This document shows positions 1-6,678 of a DNA stretch of 8,926 nt, piece after piece. A program made the translations under genes and the position numbers. The stretch's first letter is position 1. Each line of letters starts with the position of its first letter. The stretch comes from Chloroflexota bacterium (GTDB taxonomy: Bacteria; Chloroflexota; Limnocylindria; Limnocylindrales; CSP1-4). The notes beneath the pieces are model-generated. The model was not told where the DNA came from. It made no database searches and worked only from the letters and a program-made list of their open reading frames with translations. Location of the stretch: NCBI GenBank assembly GCA_021785115.1, contig JAJYGO010000312.1:1-8926 (forward strand), given 5' to 3'.

Positions 1-599
1 GTCTCGAGGAGGCGGCGCAGGGTGCCGTCGCCGAGGGATCCCACTGGCGCAAACGGGTCGACCCGCTCGACGAAGCAGATCTCGCTCCGGTACACGTTCC
101 CGATCCCGGCCTGGGCCAGCTGGTCGAGCAGCGCGTCCCCCACCGCCACGGCCGCGCGGTGCGGTGCCCGCAGTCGCCGCAGTGCCTCCTCCAGGTTGGG
201 TGCGGGGTCCAGGAGGTCGGGCCCGAGCCGCGACAGGACCGGGTGGATCGCGAGCGCCCGGGTCTCCACCAGCTCCACGGTCGGAGCCGCGAAGCAGACC
301 GCCACCGCCCCCGGCGCCTCGAGCACCGCGACGGCGTCGCGCGGGCTCCGGCGCCACGGTTCCCCTTCGCGGTACCGGTGCCACGACCCGTGCATGCCCA
401 GGTGCGTGTGCAGCGTCAGCCCGCCGCTCGTCTCGATCAGGAGGTGCTTGCCGCGTGCCTCGACTCGCTCGACGGTCCGGCCGACCAGCAGCCCGAGACG
501 AGGCCCGCCCGGGCGGCCGCGCGCAGCCCGCACTTCCCGTCCCGCCAGCACGGCCCGGAGTACCTCCGCCGTCCGGCGGAGCGTGTCGCCCTCCGGCAT
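1..599 (-). CDS. nei: Fpg/Nei-family DNA glycosylase/AP lyase (endonuclease VIII type), 3'-truncated by window edge
   Basis: This is a base-excision repair enzyme that removes oxidised bases and nicks the abasic site. The start ATG at 599 gives MPEGDTLRR. Pro2 and Glu3 are the family's N-terminal nucleophile and catalytic acid, and PEGD rather than PELPE points to the Nei rather than the MutM/Fpg branch. Lys51, in EARGKHLL, is the conserved beta-hairpin lysine. Residues about 60-74 (LTLHTHLGMHGSWH) are typical of the N-terminal beta-sandwich. Residues about 155-185 form the helix-two-turn-helix, with GIGNVYRSEICF and its conserved Asn168. The 199 visible codons stop just after the H2TH, so the C-terminal zinc finger of this roughly 260-300 aa family lies off the left edge and cannot be checked. 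The gene begins 10 nt after the lhr stop, so it is almost certainly co-transcribed and perhaps translationally coupled; its ribosome site is weak. The lhr-nei order matches M. tuberculosis Rv3296-Rv3297. Family assignment is firm. Substrate preference is inferred. Confidence 0.92.
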   Translation of the reverse strand, partial: MPEGDTLRRTAEVLRAVLAGREVRAARGRPGGPRLGLLVGRTVERVEARGKHLLIETSGGLTLHTHLGMHGSWHRYREGEPWRRSPRDAVAVLEAPGAVAVCFAAPTVELVETRALAIHPVLSRLGPDLLDPAPNLEEALRRLRAPHRAAVAVGDALLDQLAQAGIGNVYRSEICFVERVDPFAPVGSLGDGTLRRLLE

Positions 600-609
600 C
601 GGCGTCCCG

Positions 610-3600
610 TCAGCCCGCGCCGGCCGGCGCGGCGGCGATCTGCCAGCCCCGATAGGTTCGCCGGAACCCGGCGGCCGCGAGCGCCGCGCCGTACGGAGAC
701 GATGCGGAATCCTCGCCGTCGATGCGGTGCAGCTGCAGCGCGCGGAGCCGCCCGTCGGATACCAGGCCTGCGAGGCCACGCAGCGCGGCCTCGGCCGCGC
801 CTGGCCGCTCGAACGCCGGCAGGGTGCGCAGGGAGCGCGCGCCGCGCTCCAGGAACGCCGCCGGCTCGCCGTCCACCAGCACGACGTGGGCACCCGCCAC
901 CCGGGCCACGGCGCGGTGGCCCTCGCCGGGGCGCTGCGGCCACGGCAGGACGGACCCGTACGGCTGGGCGGGATCGACGGCCGCGAGCACCAGTACAGCG
1001 GCCTCGTCGGGGTCCGCGCCGGGTGGCCGACGGGCGGCCCGGAGTCGCTCGACCGCCCCCGGCAGGGCGAACTGCGCGCCGCCGAGCCGCTCGACGAAGT
1101 ACCCGCGACGCACCCGACCCCGCTCCTCCAGTTCGCGCAGGATGGGGTACACCGCCGCGAACCCACCGGGCACGGCCTCGGCCAGCACGCCGTCGCGCGT
1201 GACGACACCCTGTCGCTCCAGCAGAACGAGCGCCCGCGCATGGAGGCGCGCCGTGGTCGAGATCGTGCCACCGGTGGGGTCCGGCGGCGCATGGCCCTCG
1301 CGGACCAGCGACCAGCGCCCGGCCGCCTCCGGTGGCACGAGCCGGACGCCCCGGCGCGGCCCGCCTCCCCCGGCCGGACGGCGCCAGCGGAGCGCTCGCA
1401 GCGGCGCGAACGTGTCGTTGGTGAGCACGCCGGCCCAGGCGAGATCCCAGAGTGCGTCCAGCGTGACCCGCTCCGAGGGCACGGGCTCGCCCCGCGCGCG
1501 GGCGGCGTCATGCGCGGCGACCAGCAGGTCGCGGTAGAACGACGCGCCGTGCGCCTCCAGATGGACCACCAGCGCGTCGCGCAGCCATGCCGGCCCCAGC
1601 GTGGCGGCGTCCCCGGTCGTCGCGTCCGGGCCACCGGCGGCGATCGGGTCCAGCAGCAGCGCCAGCCGCTCCGGCCGGTACAGGGCGATCCGTCCGTCGT
1701 CCGGACCGAGGCGTCCGTGCCCGACCCACGCGACCTCGCCGGCCGCTCCCAGCTCGTCGAGCAGCCTCGGCGCGTACCCGGGCACGCGGGACGCGAGGAC
1801 CTCCCGCTCCAGGACGCTGGCCGGGAGCGCCAGCCCCTCGAGCTGGGCCACCACCTCGACGAGCCGATCGATGCCGCCGGTGCCGCCCCCGCCGATTCCG
1901 TGCCAGGCCGGCAGGAACCGCGCGAGGGCGGCCGCCTCCACCGGTTCGATCTCGCGGCGCAGGCGCGCCAGCGAGCGCCGGCGCAGCGCCCGCAGCACCT
2001 CGGCGTCGCACCACTCGCGTTCCCAGCCACCGGGCCGGAACTCGCCGCGCAGGATGGCGCCACGCTCCAGCAACCCCTCGAGCGTCCGCTCCACCGCGAG
2101 TGCGGGAATCGCCCAGCGCTCGGCGGGCTGGACGGGGGTGAACGGGCCGTGCGAGCGCGCCCATCGGCGGAGCAGGGCCTCGAGCGCCCCGGGTCCCCCC
2201 ACCAGGCAGGCGGCGGGGATGCCCGGCGGGAGCGCCACGCCGAGAGCATCACGGTAGCGCCCGGCGTCCTCGACGGCGATCCAGCGCGCTTCGCCGCCGA
2301 CCCGGACCTGCACCGCCCGGTGCTCGGCCTCCAGGACCCCCAGCCACGCGGCCGCGCTCGCGGGACGCTCCACGGCATCCCTGTCCGCGATCCTGGCCGC
2401 CACCTCGGGGACGGCCAGGTCGCCGAGCCGGCGGAGCAGGTCGTGCACCTGGTCGGGCGAGATCGGCCGCCGCTCACCTGCGAGCGCCTGCAGCTCGAGC
2501 TCCAGCTCGGCGAGCGCGTCGCGGTCGAGCAGCTCACGCAGCTCCTCGGCGCCCAGCAGGTCGCGCAGGAGGTCCCGGTCGAGCGCCAGCGCCTGGGCCC
2601 GCCGGTCGACCAGCGGCGCGTCACCCTCGTACATGTACGCGGCCACGTAGTCGAAGAGCAGCGAGCTCGCGAAGGGCGATGCACGGGACGTCTCGACATG
2701 CCGCACCTCGATGCCGCGCCGCTCGACGTCGGCGAGGATCCCGCGCAGCGCAGGAAGGTCGAAGACGTCGCGGAGGCACTCGCGGAACGTCTCGAGGATG
2801 ATCGGGAACGACCCGTGCTTCGAGGCGACCTCCAGCAGCTGGGCAGCGCGCTGGCGCATCTGCCAGAGCGGCCGCCGGCGCCCTGCCCGAACCCGGGGCA
2901 GCAACAGCGCGCGGGCTGCGTTCTCACGGAAGTGCGATGCGAAGAGCGCCGAGGACCCGAGTGCGCCCACCACGGCCTCTTCGATCTGGTCGGGGGACCC
3001 GAAGATCGCACCGTGGAGCCCGGCCGGACCGGCGTCTCCGGGCCAGTCGTCGGGCTCCCGCCCCACCGCGGGACCCTCGGTCGCCGGGATCCGCAGCACG
3101 ATCCCGTCGTCCGACCAGAGCGCCCGCACATCGACGCCGAGGGCATGGCGCAGGCGCGCCTCGATCGCCAGCGCCCACGGCGCATGAACCCGCCCCCCGA
3201 ACGGCGTCAGGACGCAGACGCGCCAGTCCCCGAGCTCATCGCGGAACCGCTCGACCACGACCGTGCGGTCGGTCGGCACCGCCGAGGCGTCGGCCTGGTC
3301 ATCCAGGTAGGCGAGCAGGTTCTCGCCCGCCATCCGGTCCAGATCGTGTTCGGCGACCAGCCGGTCCAGCGCGCGCGCCCGTCCCCGTGGGCCCCGCGCC
3401 TCCTGGCGCAGACGCCGGGTGAACGCGCCCAGCTCGCGACCCAGCTCGACCGGCCGCCCCGGGCCGTCCCCCTTCCAGAACGGGACCTTCCCCGGCTGCC
3501 CCGGGGCGGGTGCCACCAGCACGCGGTCGTGGGTGATCTGCGTGACCCGCCAGGCGCTGGCGCCCAGGAGGATCACTTCGCCAGCCCGCGTCTCGTAGAC

Positions 3601-5409
3601 CATCTCCTCGTCCAGCTCACCGACCCGGCGGCCGGAACGGGCCCTGCCGCCGTCCCGGGCCGTCGAGCGCTCCACGCGCGCCGCCTCGCGACCGTGCAGC
3701 GTGCCGCCGTCCACGAAGGGTGCCCCGTCGTCGAGGTAGACCCCATACAGGCCTCGATCGGGGATCGTGCCGCCCGACAGCACCGCCACCGTCCGGCTCT
3801 CGGCACGACCCCGCACCGTGCCCGCCACGCGGTCCCAGGCGATGCGGGGCCGCAGCTCCGCGAACTCGTCCGACGGATACTGCCCGGCCAGCATGCCCAG
3901 CACGCTCTCGAAGCTGGGACGCCCCAGCGTCGCGAAGTTCTCGGCACGACGCACGAGCGCGTACAGGTCGTCCACGGCCCACGTCCCGTCGACCGCCGCG
4001 GCGACGACCTGCTGGGCCAGCACGTCGAGCGGGTTGCGCGGCACGACGGTCGACTCGATCGCTCCCTCGTGCATGGCCCGGGTCACGACGGCACACTCGA
4101 GGAGATCGCCACGGTACTTGGGGAAGATCACGCCGCGCGACGGCTCGTCGATCCGGTGTCCAGCCCGACCGATCCGCTGGAGCCCCCGCGCGACCGACCC
4201 GGGCGACTCGACCTGGATCACGAGGTCGACCGACCCCATGTCGATCCCGAGCTCGAGGGAGCTGGTGGCGACGATGCCGGCAAGCCGGCCTTCCTTCAGG
4301 GCCTCCTCGACGAGCACCCGCTGTTCTCGCGCCAGCGAGCCGTGATGCGCCAGCACGAGTTCCTCGCCGGCCAGCTCGTTGACGCGCTGCGCCAGGCGCT
4401 CGGCCAGCCCGCGGCTGTTGACGAAGACGATGGTGCTGCGGTGCCGCCGGATCAGCTCCACGATGCGCGGGTGGATGGCGGGCCAGATACTGAAGCGCTC
4501 GGGCGGTCCCGCGGCCGGGCCACCTGCCGCCTCCGAGAGCGGAATGGCCTCCCCGAGCCGCGACATGTCCTCGACCGGCACTACCACCTGCAGCTCGAGC
4601 GGTTTGCGGGCGCCCGTGTCGACGATCGTCACGGGACGGAGCGGTGCGGGCGTGGAGCCGGGGTCCGTCGCGGCCAGCCCGACGACCGTGGGCGCGACAC
4701 CGGGATCGTCGCCACCGGCGCCGGGCGCCGCCATGCGGCCGCCCAGATAGGCCGCGACCGCCTCCAGGGGTCGCTGGGTGGCGGAGAGGCCGATCCGCTG
4801 CGGAGGCCGCTCGGCGAGCACCTCGAGGCGCTCGAGCGAGAGCGCCAGGTGCGCGCCTCGCTTGGTGGGCGCGAGTGCGTGGATCTCGTCCACGATCACC
4901 CACCGGACGGAGCGGAGCGCCTCCCGGGCGCGGGACGTGAGGAGCAGGTAGAGCGACTCGGGCGTGGTGACGAGCACGTCGGGAGGGCGCCTGCCGAACG
5001 CCCGGCGTTCCTCTGCCGGCGTGTCGCCGGTGCGCATCGCGACCCGGATGTCGGCGGGAACCTCGCCTCGTGCCTCGGCCGCCAGCCGGATGCCCGCCAG
5101 CGGCGCGCGCAGGTTCCGCTCCACGTCGTGGACGAGCGCCTTGAGCGGCGAGACGTACAGCACCCGCAGCCGGCGCAGGGGCTCGACCGGCGCCGGGTCC
5201 CCGGCCAGGCGATCGATGCACCACAGGAACGCCGCCAGCGTCTTGCCGGAGCCGGTGGGCGCGCAGACCAGGACGTGCTCGCCCCGGGCGATCGCCGGCC
5301 ACGCCCCCGCCTGGGCCGGCGTGGGCGACGCGAACGCCGCCCGGAACCAGTCGCGCGTCGCCGGCGTGAAGTCACCGAGGGGATCGTTCGACGCGAGCGG
5401 GGCGCGCAC
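610..5409 (-). CDS. lhr: Lhr, large superfamily 2 ATP-dependent DNA helicase, full length
   Basis: Lhr is a 3'-to-5' single-strand DNA translocase and helicase linked to DNA repair. Numbering from GTG 5409 (1599 aa): Q-motif region about 27-40, Walker A APTGSGKT 50-57, DEIH box 174-177, SAT 209-211, HHGS 355-358, motif V ATSSLELGID 381-390, motif VI QRIGRAGHR 411-419. The Lhr winged-helix and core segment follows, with RVGELDEEM at about 595-603. The long C-terminal region contains the LRRRSLARLRREIEPVE and ARFLPAWHG signatures of Lhr-CTD and ends in IDGE...AAGFRRTYRGW, a normal Lhr C-terminus. Family members are about 1500-1540 aa; the excess here is partly two Gly/Ala/Arg-rich insertions (about 226-258 and 564-595). 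The frame is open from GTG 5454. I prefer GTG 5409 because GGAG lies 11 nt upstream, helicase similarity starts soon after it, and the only CTA codon is in the leader before it; GTG 5430 and 5454 remain possible. The gene sits between usp and nei in a likely operon. Lhr-CTD resembles AlkZ glycosylases and uracil glycosylase activity is reported for E. coli Lhr; whether this protein has it is unknown. Confidence 0.96.
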   Translation of the reverse strand: MRAPLASNDPLGDFTPATRDWFRAAFASPTPAQAGAWPAIARGEHVLVCAPTGSGKTLAAFLWCIDRLAGDPAPVEPLRRLRVLYVSPLKALVHDVERNLRAPLAGIRLAAEARGEVPADIRVAMRTGDTPAEERRAFGRRPPDVLVTTPESLYLLLTSRAREALRSVRWVIVDEIHALAPTKRGAHLALSLERLEVLAERPPQRIGLSATQRPLEAVAAYLGGRMAAPGAGGDDPGVAPTVVGLAATDPGSTPAPLRPVTIVDTGARKPLELQVVVPVEDMSRLGEAIPLSEAAGGPAAGPPERFSIWPAIHPRIVELIRRHRSTIVFVNSRGLAERLAQRVNELAGEELVLAHHGSLAREQRVLVEEALKEGRLAGIVATSSLELGIDMGSVDLVIQVESPGSVARGLQRIGRAGHRIDEPSRGVIFPKYRGDLLECAVVTRAMHEGAIESTVVPRNPLDVLAQQVVAAAVDGTWAVDDLYALVRRAENFATLGRPSFESVLGMLAGQYPSDEFAELRPRIAWDRVAGTVRGRAESRTVAVLSGGTIPDRGLYGVYLDDGAPFVDGGTLHGREAARVERSTARDGGRARSGRRVGELDEEMVYETRAGEVILLGASAWRVTQITHDRVLVAPAPGQPGKVPFWKGDGPGRPVELGRELGAFTRRLRQEARGPRGRARALDRLVAEHDLDRMAGENLLAYLDDQADASAVPTDRTVVVERFRDELGDWRVCVLTPFGGRVHAPWALAIEARLRHALGVDVRALWSDDGIVLRIPATEGPAVGREPDDWPGDAGPAGLHGAIFGSPDQIEEAVVGALGSSALFASHFRENAARALLLPRVRAGRRRPLWQMRQRAAQLLEVASKHGSFPIILETFRECLRDVFDLPALRGILADVERRGIEVRHVETSRASPFASSLLFDYVAAYMYEGDAPLVDRRAQALALDRDLLRDLLGAEELRELLDRDALAELELELQALAGERRPISPDQVHDLLRRLGDLAVPEVAARIADRDAVERPASAAAWLGVLEAEHRAVQVRVGGEARWIAVEDAGRYRDALGVALPPGIPAACLVGGPGALEALLRRWARSHGPFTPVQPAERWAIPALAVERTLEGLLERGAILRGEFRPGGWEREWCDAEVLRALRRRSLARLRREIEPVEAAALARFLPAWHGIGGGGTGGIDRLVEVVAQLEGLALPASVLEREVLASRVPGYAPRLLDELGAAGEVAWVGHGRLGPDDGRIALYRPERLALLLDPIAAGGPDATTGDAATLGPAWLRDALVVHLEAHGASFYRDLLVAAHDAARARGEPVPSERVTLDALWDLAWAGVLTNDTFAPLRALRWRRPAGGGGPRRGVRLVPPEAAGRWSLVREGHAPPDPTGGTISTTARLHARALVLLERQGVVTRDGVLAEAVPGGFAAVYPILRELEERGRVRRGYFVERLGGAQFALPGAVERLRAARRPPGADPDEAAVLVLAAVDPAQPYGSVLPWPQRPGEGHRAVARVAGAHVVLVDGEPAAFLERGARSLRTLPAFERPGAAEAALRGLAGLVSDGRLRALQLHRIDGEDSASSPYGAALAAAGFRRTYRGWQIAAAPAGAG

Positions 5410-5468
5410 GGGACGCTGAGCTCCAGGCACGGGACACGAGTATAGGCACGGCACCGGACGTCGCCAGG

Positions 5469-5924
5469 CTACCGCCGGGCAGCCACGTATGACTCCTGCG
5501 GACGCACCACCAGGACGGGGACGCGCGAGTGGCGTACGACGTACTCGGAGACACTGCCCAGGAGGAGCCGCCCGATCACGCTCCGCCCGTGCGTGCCCAC
5601 CACGACCAGGTCCGCGGATTCCGCCTCCGCTGCGGCCACGATCGCCTCGCCGGGCTGACCCTCCCAGGTCAGGTACGTGGCCACCACGCCACTGCGGCGC
5701 GCATCGTCGACGATGGCGCGCGCGATGGCCTCGGCCTCCTCGCGCGCGGTGAAGACCGTGCCGGGAAACATCGAGCTCGCCGCGGTCAACTCGGCCACGT
5801 TGACCACGTTGATCACGATCAGGCGAGCACCGAGGCGCAGCGCGAGATCGATGGCTTCGTCGCTGGCGGCCGCCGACGCTGGCGAGCCGTCGGTGGCAGC
5901 GAGGATCGTCTCGATCTTCGGCAT
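5469..5924 (-). CDS. Universal stress protein, ATP-binding UspA-type, single domain
   Basis: This is a 151-aa single-domain cytoplasmic universal stress protein. The N-terminus MPKIETILAATDGS carries the conserved beta-1 strand and Asp12. Near the C-terminus the ATP-binding signature G-2X-G-9X-G-S is complete: Gly110, Gly113, Gly123 and Ser124, in GTHGRSVIGRLLLGS. It is followed by the family-typical end, SRVPVLVV. By family knowledge this is the nucleotide-binding class, which acts in stress adaptation, usually as a homodimer; the partner and trigger cannot be read from the sequence. The reading frame is open further upstream to 6302. ATG 5924 is chosen because AGGAGAGGAGG lies just before it and USP similarity begins exactly there. 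The gene is followed by lhr after 14 nt (GTG 5454) or 59 nt (GTG 5409), so the two are probably co-transcribed. The receiver gene lies 197 nt upstream on the same strand. Confidence 0.95.
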   Translation of the reverse strand: MPKIETILAATDGSPASAAASDEAIDLALRLGARLIVINVVNVAELTAASSMFPGTVFTAREEAEAIARAIVDDARRSGVVATYLTWEGQPGEAIVAAAEAESADLVVVGTHGRSVIGRLLLGSVSEYVVRHSRVPVLVVRPQESYVAARR

Positions 5925-5928
5925 GGCG

Positions 5929-5939
5929 CCTCCTCTCCT
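5929..5939 (-). promoter_or_regulatory. Strong ribosome binding site of the universal stress protein gene
   Basis: Read on the minus strand the sequence is AGGAGAGGAGG, followed by CGCC and the ATG. It contains a full AGGAGG core 4 nt from the start codon and a second AGGAG just upstream. It is the strongest Shine-Dalgarno sequence I see in the window and decides the start at 5924 against the open frame reaching 6302. It suggests that this gene is translated more efficiently than lhr and nei, whose sites are weak. Confidence 0.75.
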
Positions 5940-6019
5940 GCAGCGAGCGTGCCTCGCGTCCGTCGAACGCTGCGTCTGCCGGACGGCCCGAAGGCGTCGG
6001 TCAGGCGGCCCCCTCCCCC

Positions 6020-6034
6020 GGGACCCCCGGTCCC
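6020..6034. terminator. Small GC-rich hairpin between receiver and usp genes, possible weak terminator
   Basis: GGGACC, loop CCC, GGTCCC forms a 6-bp perfect stem about 90 nt after the receiver stop codon and about 95 nt before the usp start. No T-run follows on the minus strand (the next bases are GGGGGAGGGGG), so it is not a canonical intrinsic terminator. In such GC-rich DNA short stems arise easily by chance. It is listed because it is the only clear stem-loop in the 197-nt spacer (5925-6121), where I see no other gene. If functional, it would separate receiver transcription from the usp-lhr-nei unit. Confidence 0.2.
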
Positions 6035-6121
6035 ACCTCCCCGCCCCGTCGAGGCGGCCCATCCGGCACGGTCGCGCAGGCGCGCCAGGTGCCAGGCAGG
6101 GATACCGGATACGGATGCCGG

Positions 6122-6499
6122 TCAGGCGGCGAGCGCGCGCAGCTGTCCGGCCAGGTTGGGGCCCGCGATCCGCTTGAGGAGCGTGGCGCCGATCCCGCAC
6201 TGCCTGGCGGCCAGCCGCTCCTGCTGCCCCCAGTACGACGACAGCACCGCGATCCGGTTGTGGTCCAGGGGCTCGGAGACCGCGCGCACCACGGAGCGCC
6301 ATCCGGCGGCCAGGTCGCCGTCCACCAGCGCCACGTCGATCGCGGTGCTCCGCACCGCCGCGGCGGCCTCGGCCGCATTGGCCGCGCGCGCTACGATGTC
6401 GAAACCATGGCGAGACAGGTACTCGGTGAGGGCGTCTCCGGCGGCGCGATGGTCGCTCACGAGGAGCAGCCGCACCCGGCGATCGTCACGGGATTCCAT
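6122..6499 (-). CDS. Stand-alone response-regulator receiver (CheY-like) protein
   Basis: This is a 125-aa protein made only of a receiver domain, with no DNA-binding or enzymatic output domain. RLLLVSDHRA forms beta-1 and the acid pocket, where only Asp16 remains of the usual acidic pair because the preceding residue is Ser15. DVALVDGDL ends beta-3 with Asp60 at the phosphorylation site. IAVLSSYW places Ser87 at the conserved Ser/Thr switch. GATLLKR gives the conserved Lys109, followed by Arg instead of the usual Pro. Three of the key residues are therefore present and phosphorylation is plausible but unproven. No histidine kinase is encoded in the window. The start ATG 6499 (MESRDDRRVR) fits the domain boundary; the frame is open to an ATG at 6580, but the extra 27 residues are Arg/Pro-rich and lack a ribosome site. 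The site before 6499 is also weak, so the start is uncertain. It diverges from the Lon-like gene and could act as a single-domain phosphorelay or adaptor protein. Confidence 0.85.
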   Translation of the reverse strand: MESRDDRRVRLLLVSDHRAAGDALTEYLSRHGFDIVARAANAAEAAAAVRSTAIDVALVDGDLAAGWRSVVRAVSEPLDHNRIAVLSSYWGQQERLAARQCGIGATLLKRIAGPNLAGQLRALAA

Positions 6500-6608
6500 G
6501 CGCGAAGCCTGACGACGGGGGAGAATCGGGGCGAAGCGACGAAGAGGCCGAAGAACCGGGCCGTTCGGCCCTACGCACATGTCAGCGACGTAACGATCCT
6601 ATGCGATA

Positions 6609-6643
6609 AGGCGAACGCCGCAGGGGACGCGCGGCGTTCGCCT
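6609..6643. repeat. Perfect 13-bp inverted repeat with 9-nt spacer, candidate operator or leader hairpin
   Basis: AGGCGAACGCCGC (6609-6621), spacer AGGGGACGC (6622-6630), GCGGCGTTCGCCT (6631-6643). The arms match at all 13 positions. The repeat ends 35 bp before the Lon-like ATG, so it could be a repressor operator over the promoter or an RNA hairpin in the mRNA leader. The 9-nt spacer is the same length as in the CIRCE element bound by HrcA, but the arm sequence is unrelated to CIRCE. The tail TCCTTGATT after the plus-strand stem is a poor T-run, so a terminator or attenuator role is less likely but not excluded. Confidence 0.8.
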
Positions 6644-6664
6644 CCTTGATTCCACGCGGCCGCC

Positions 6665-6673
6665 GAGAGGGGG
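6665..6673 (+). promoter_or_regulatory. Ribosome binding site of the Lon-like protease gene
   Basis: GAGAGGGGG lies 5 nt before the ATG at 6679 (spacer TCCGG). This purine run fits a Shine-Dalgarno sequence and supports the chosen start. It lies 21 nt downstream of the inverted repeat, so a hairpin in the leader RNA would sit just before it without covering it. Confidence 0.55.
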
Positions 6674-6678
6674 TCCGG

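Larger units (their letters stand above)
6500..6678. promoter_or_regulatory. Divergent intergenic region, presumed promoters for receiver and Lon-like genes
   Basis: This 179-bp gap separates two genes read in opposite directions, so promoters in both directions are expected here. I see no convincing -35/-10 pair. A slightly AT-richer patch, CGATCCTATGCGATAAGG at about 6595-6611, is the best place to look for a plus-strand -10 element. The region also carries a small stem, GGGCC-GTTC-GGCCC, at 6558-6571 and the long inverted repeat annotated separately at 6609-6643. The call rests on gene layout more than on motifs. Confidence 0.4.

Noticed and set aside
22..5445. 1807-codon open frame on the plus strand, larger than any other frame in the window
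   Set aside because: It lies codon-on-codon opposite lhr and partly nei. Its product is Arg/Pro/Gly-rich with no recognisable domain, whereas the opposite strand encodes every Lhr motif. The opening is explained by the lack of TTA, CTA and TCA codons in lhr.
5469..6302. N-terminally extended universal stress protein starting at 6302 (277 aa)
   Set aside because: The extra 126 residues are Arg/Pro/Gly-rich, overlap the receiver gene and show no USP similarity. The AGGAGG site and family N-terminus fix the start at 5924.
6500..6580. N-terminal extension of the receiver protein from ATG 6580
   Set aside because: The 27 extra residues have no receiver-domain counterpart and no ribosome site precedes the ATG. 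The domain starts about 9 residues after Met at 6499.
6590..6612. Specific sigma-70 -35/-10 pair for the Lon-like gene
   Set aside because: TATGCGAT is only a loose -10 match and no -35 hexamer with proper spacing is visible, so I annotate the region and not a site.
6613..6640. LexA-type SOS box (CGAAC...GTTCG)
   Set aside because: The two half-sites are separated by 18 bases rather than the 4 of a Gram-positive LexA box; they are the outer part of the longer inverted repeat.
6609..6643. Intrinsic terminator on the plus strand
   Set aside because: No plus-strand gene lies upstream and the following TCCTTGATT is a poor T-run; an operator or leader hairpin fits the position better.
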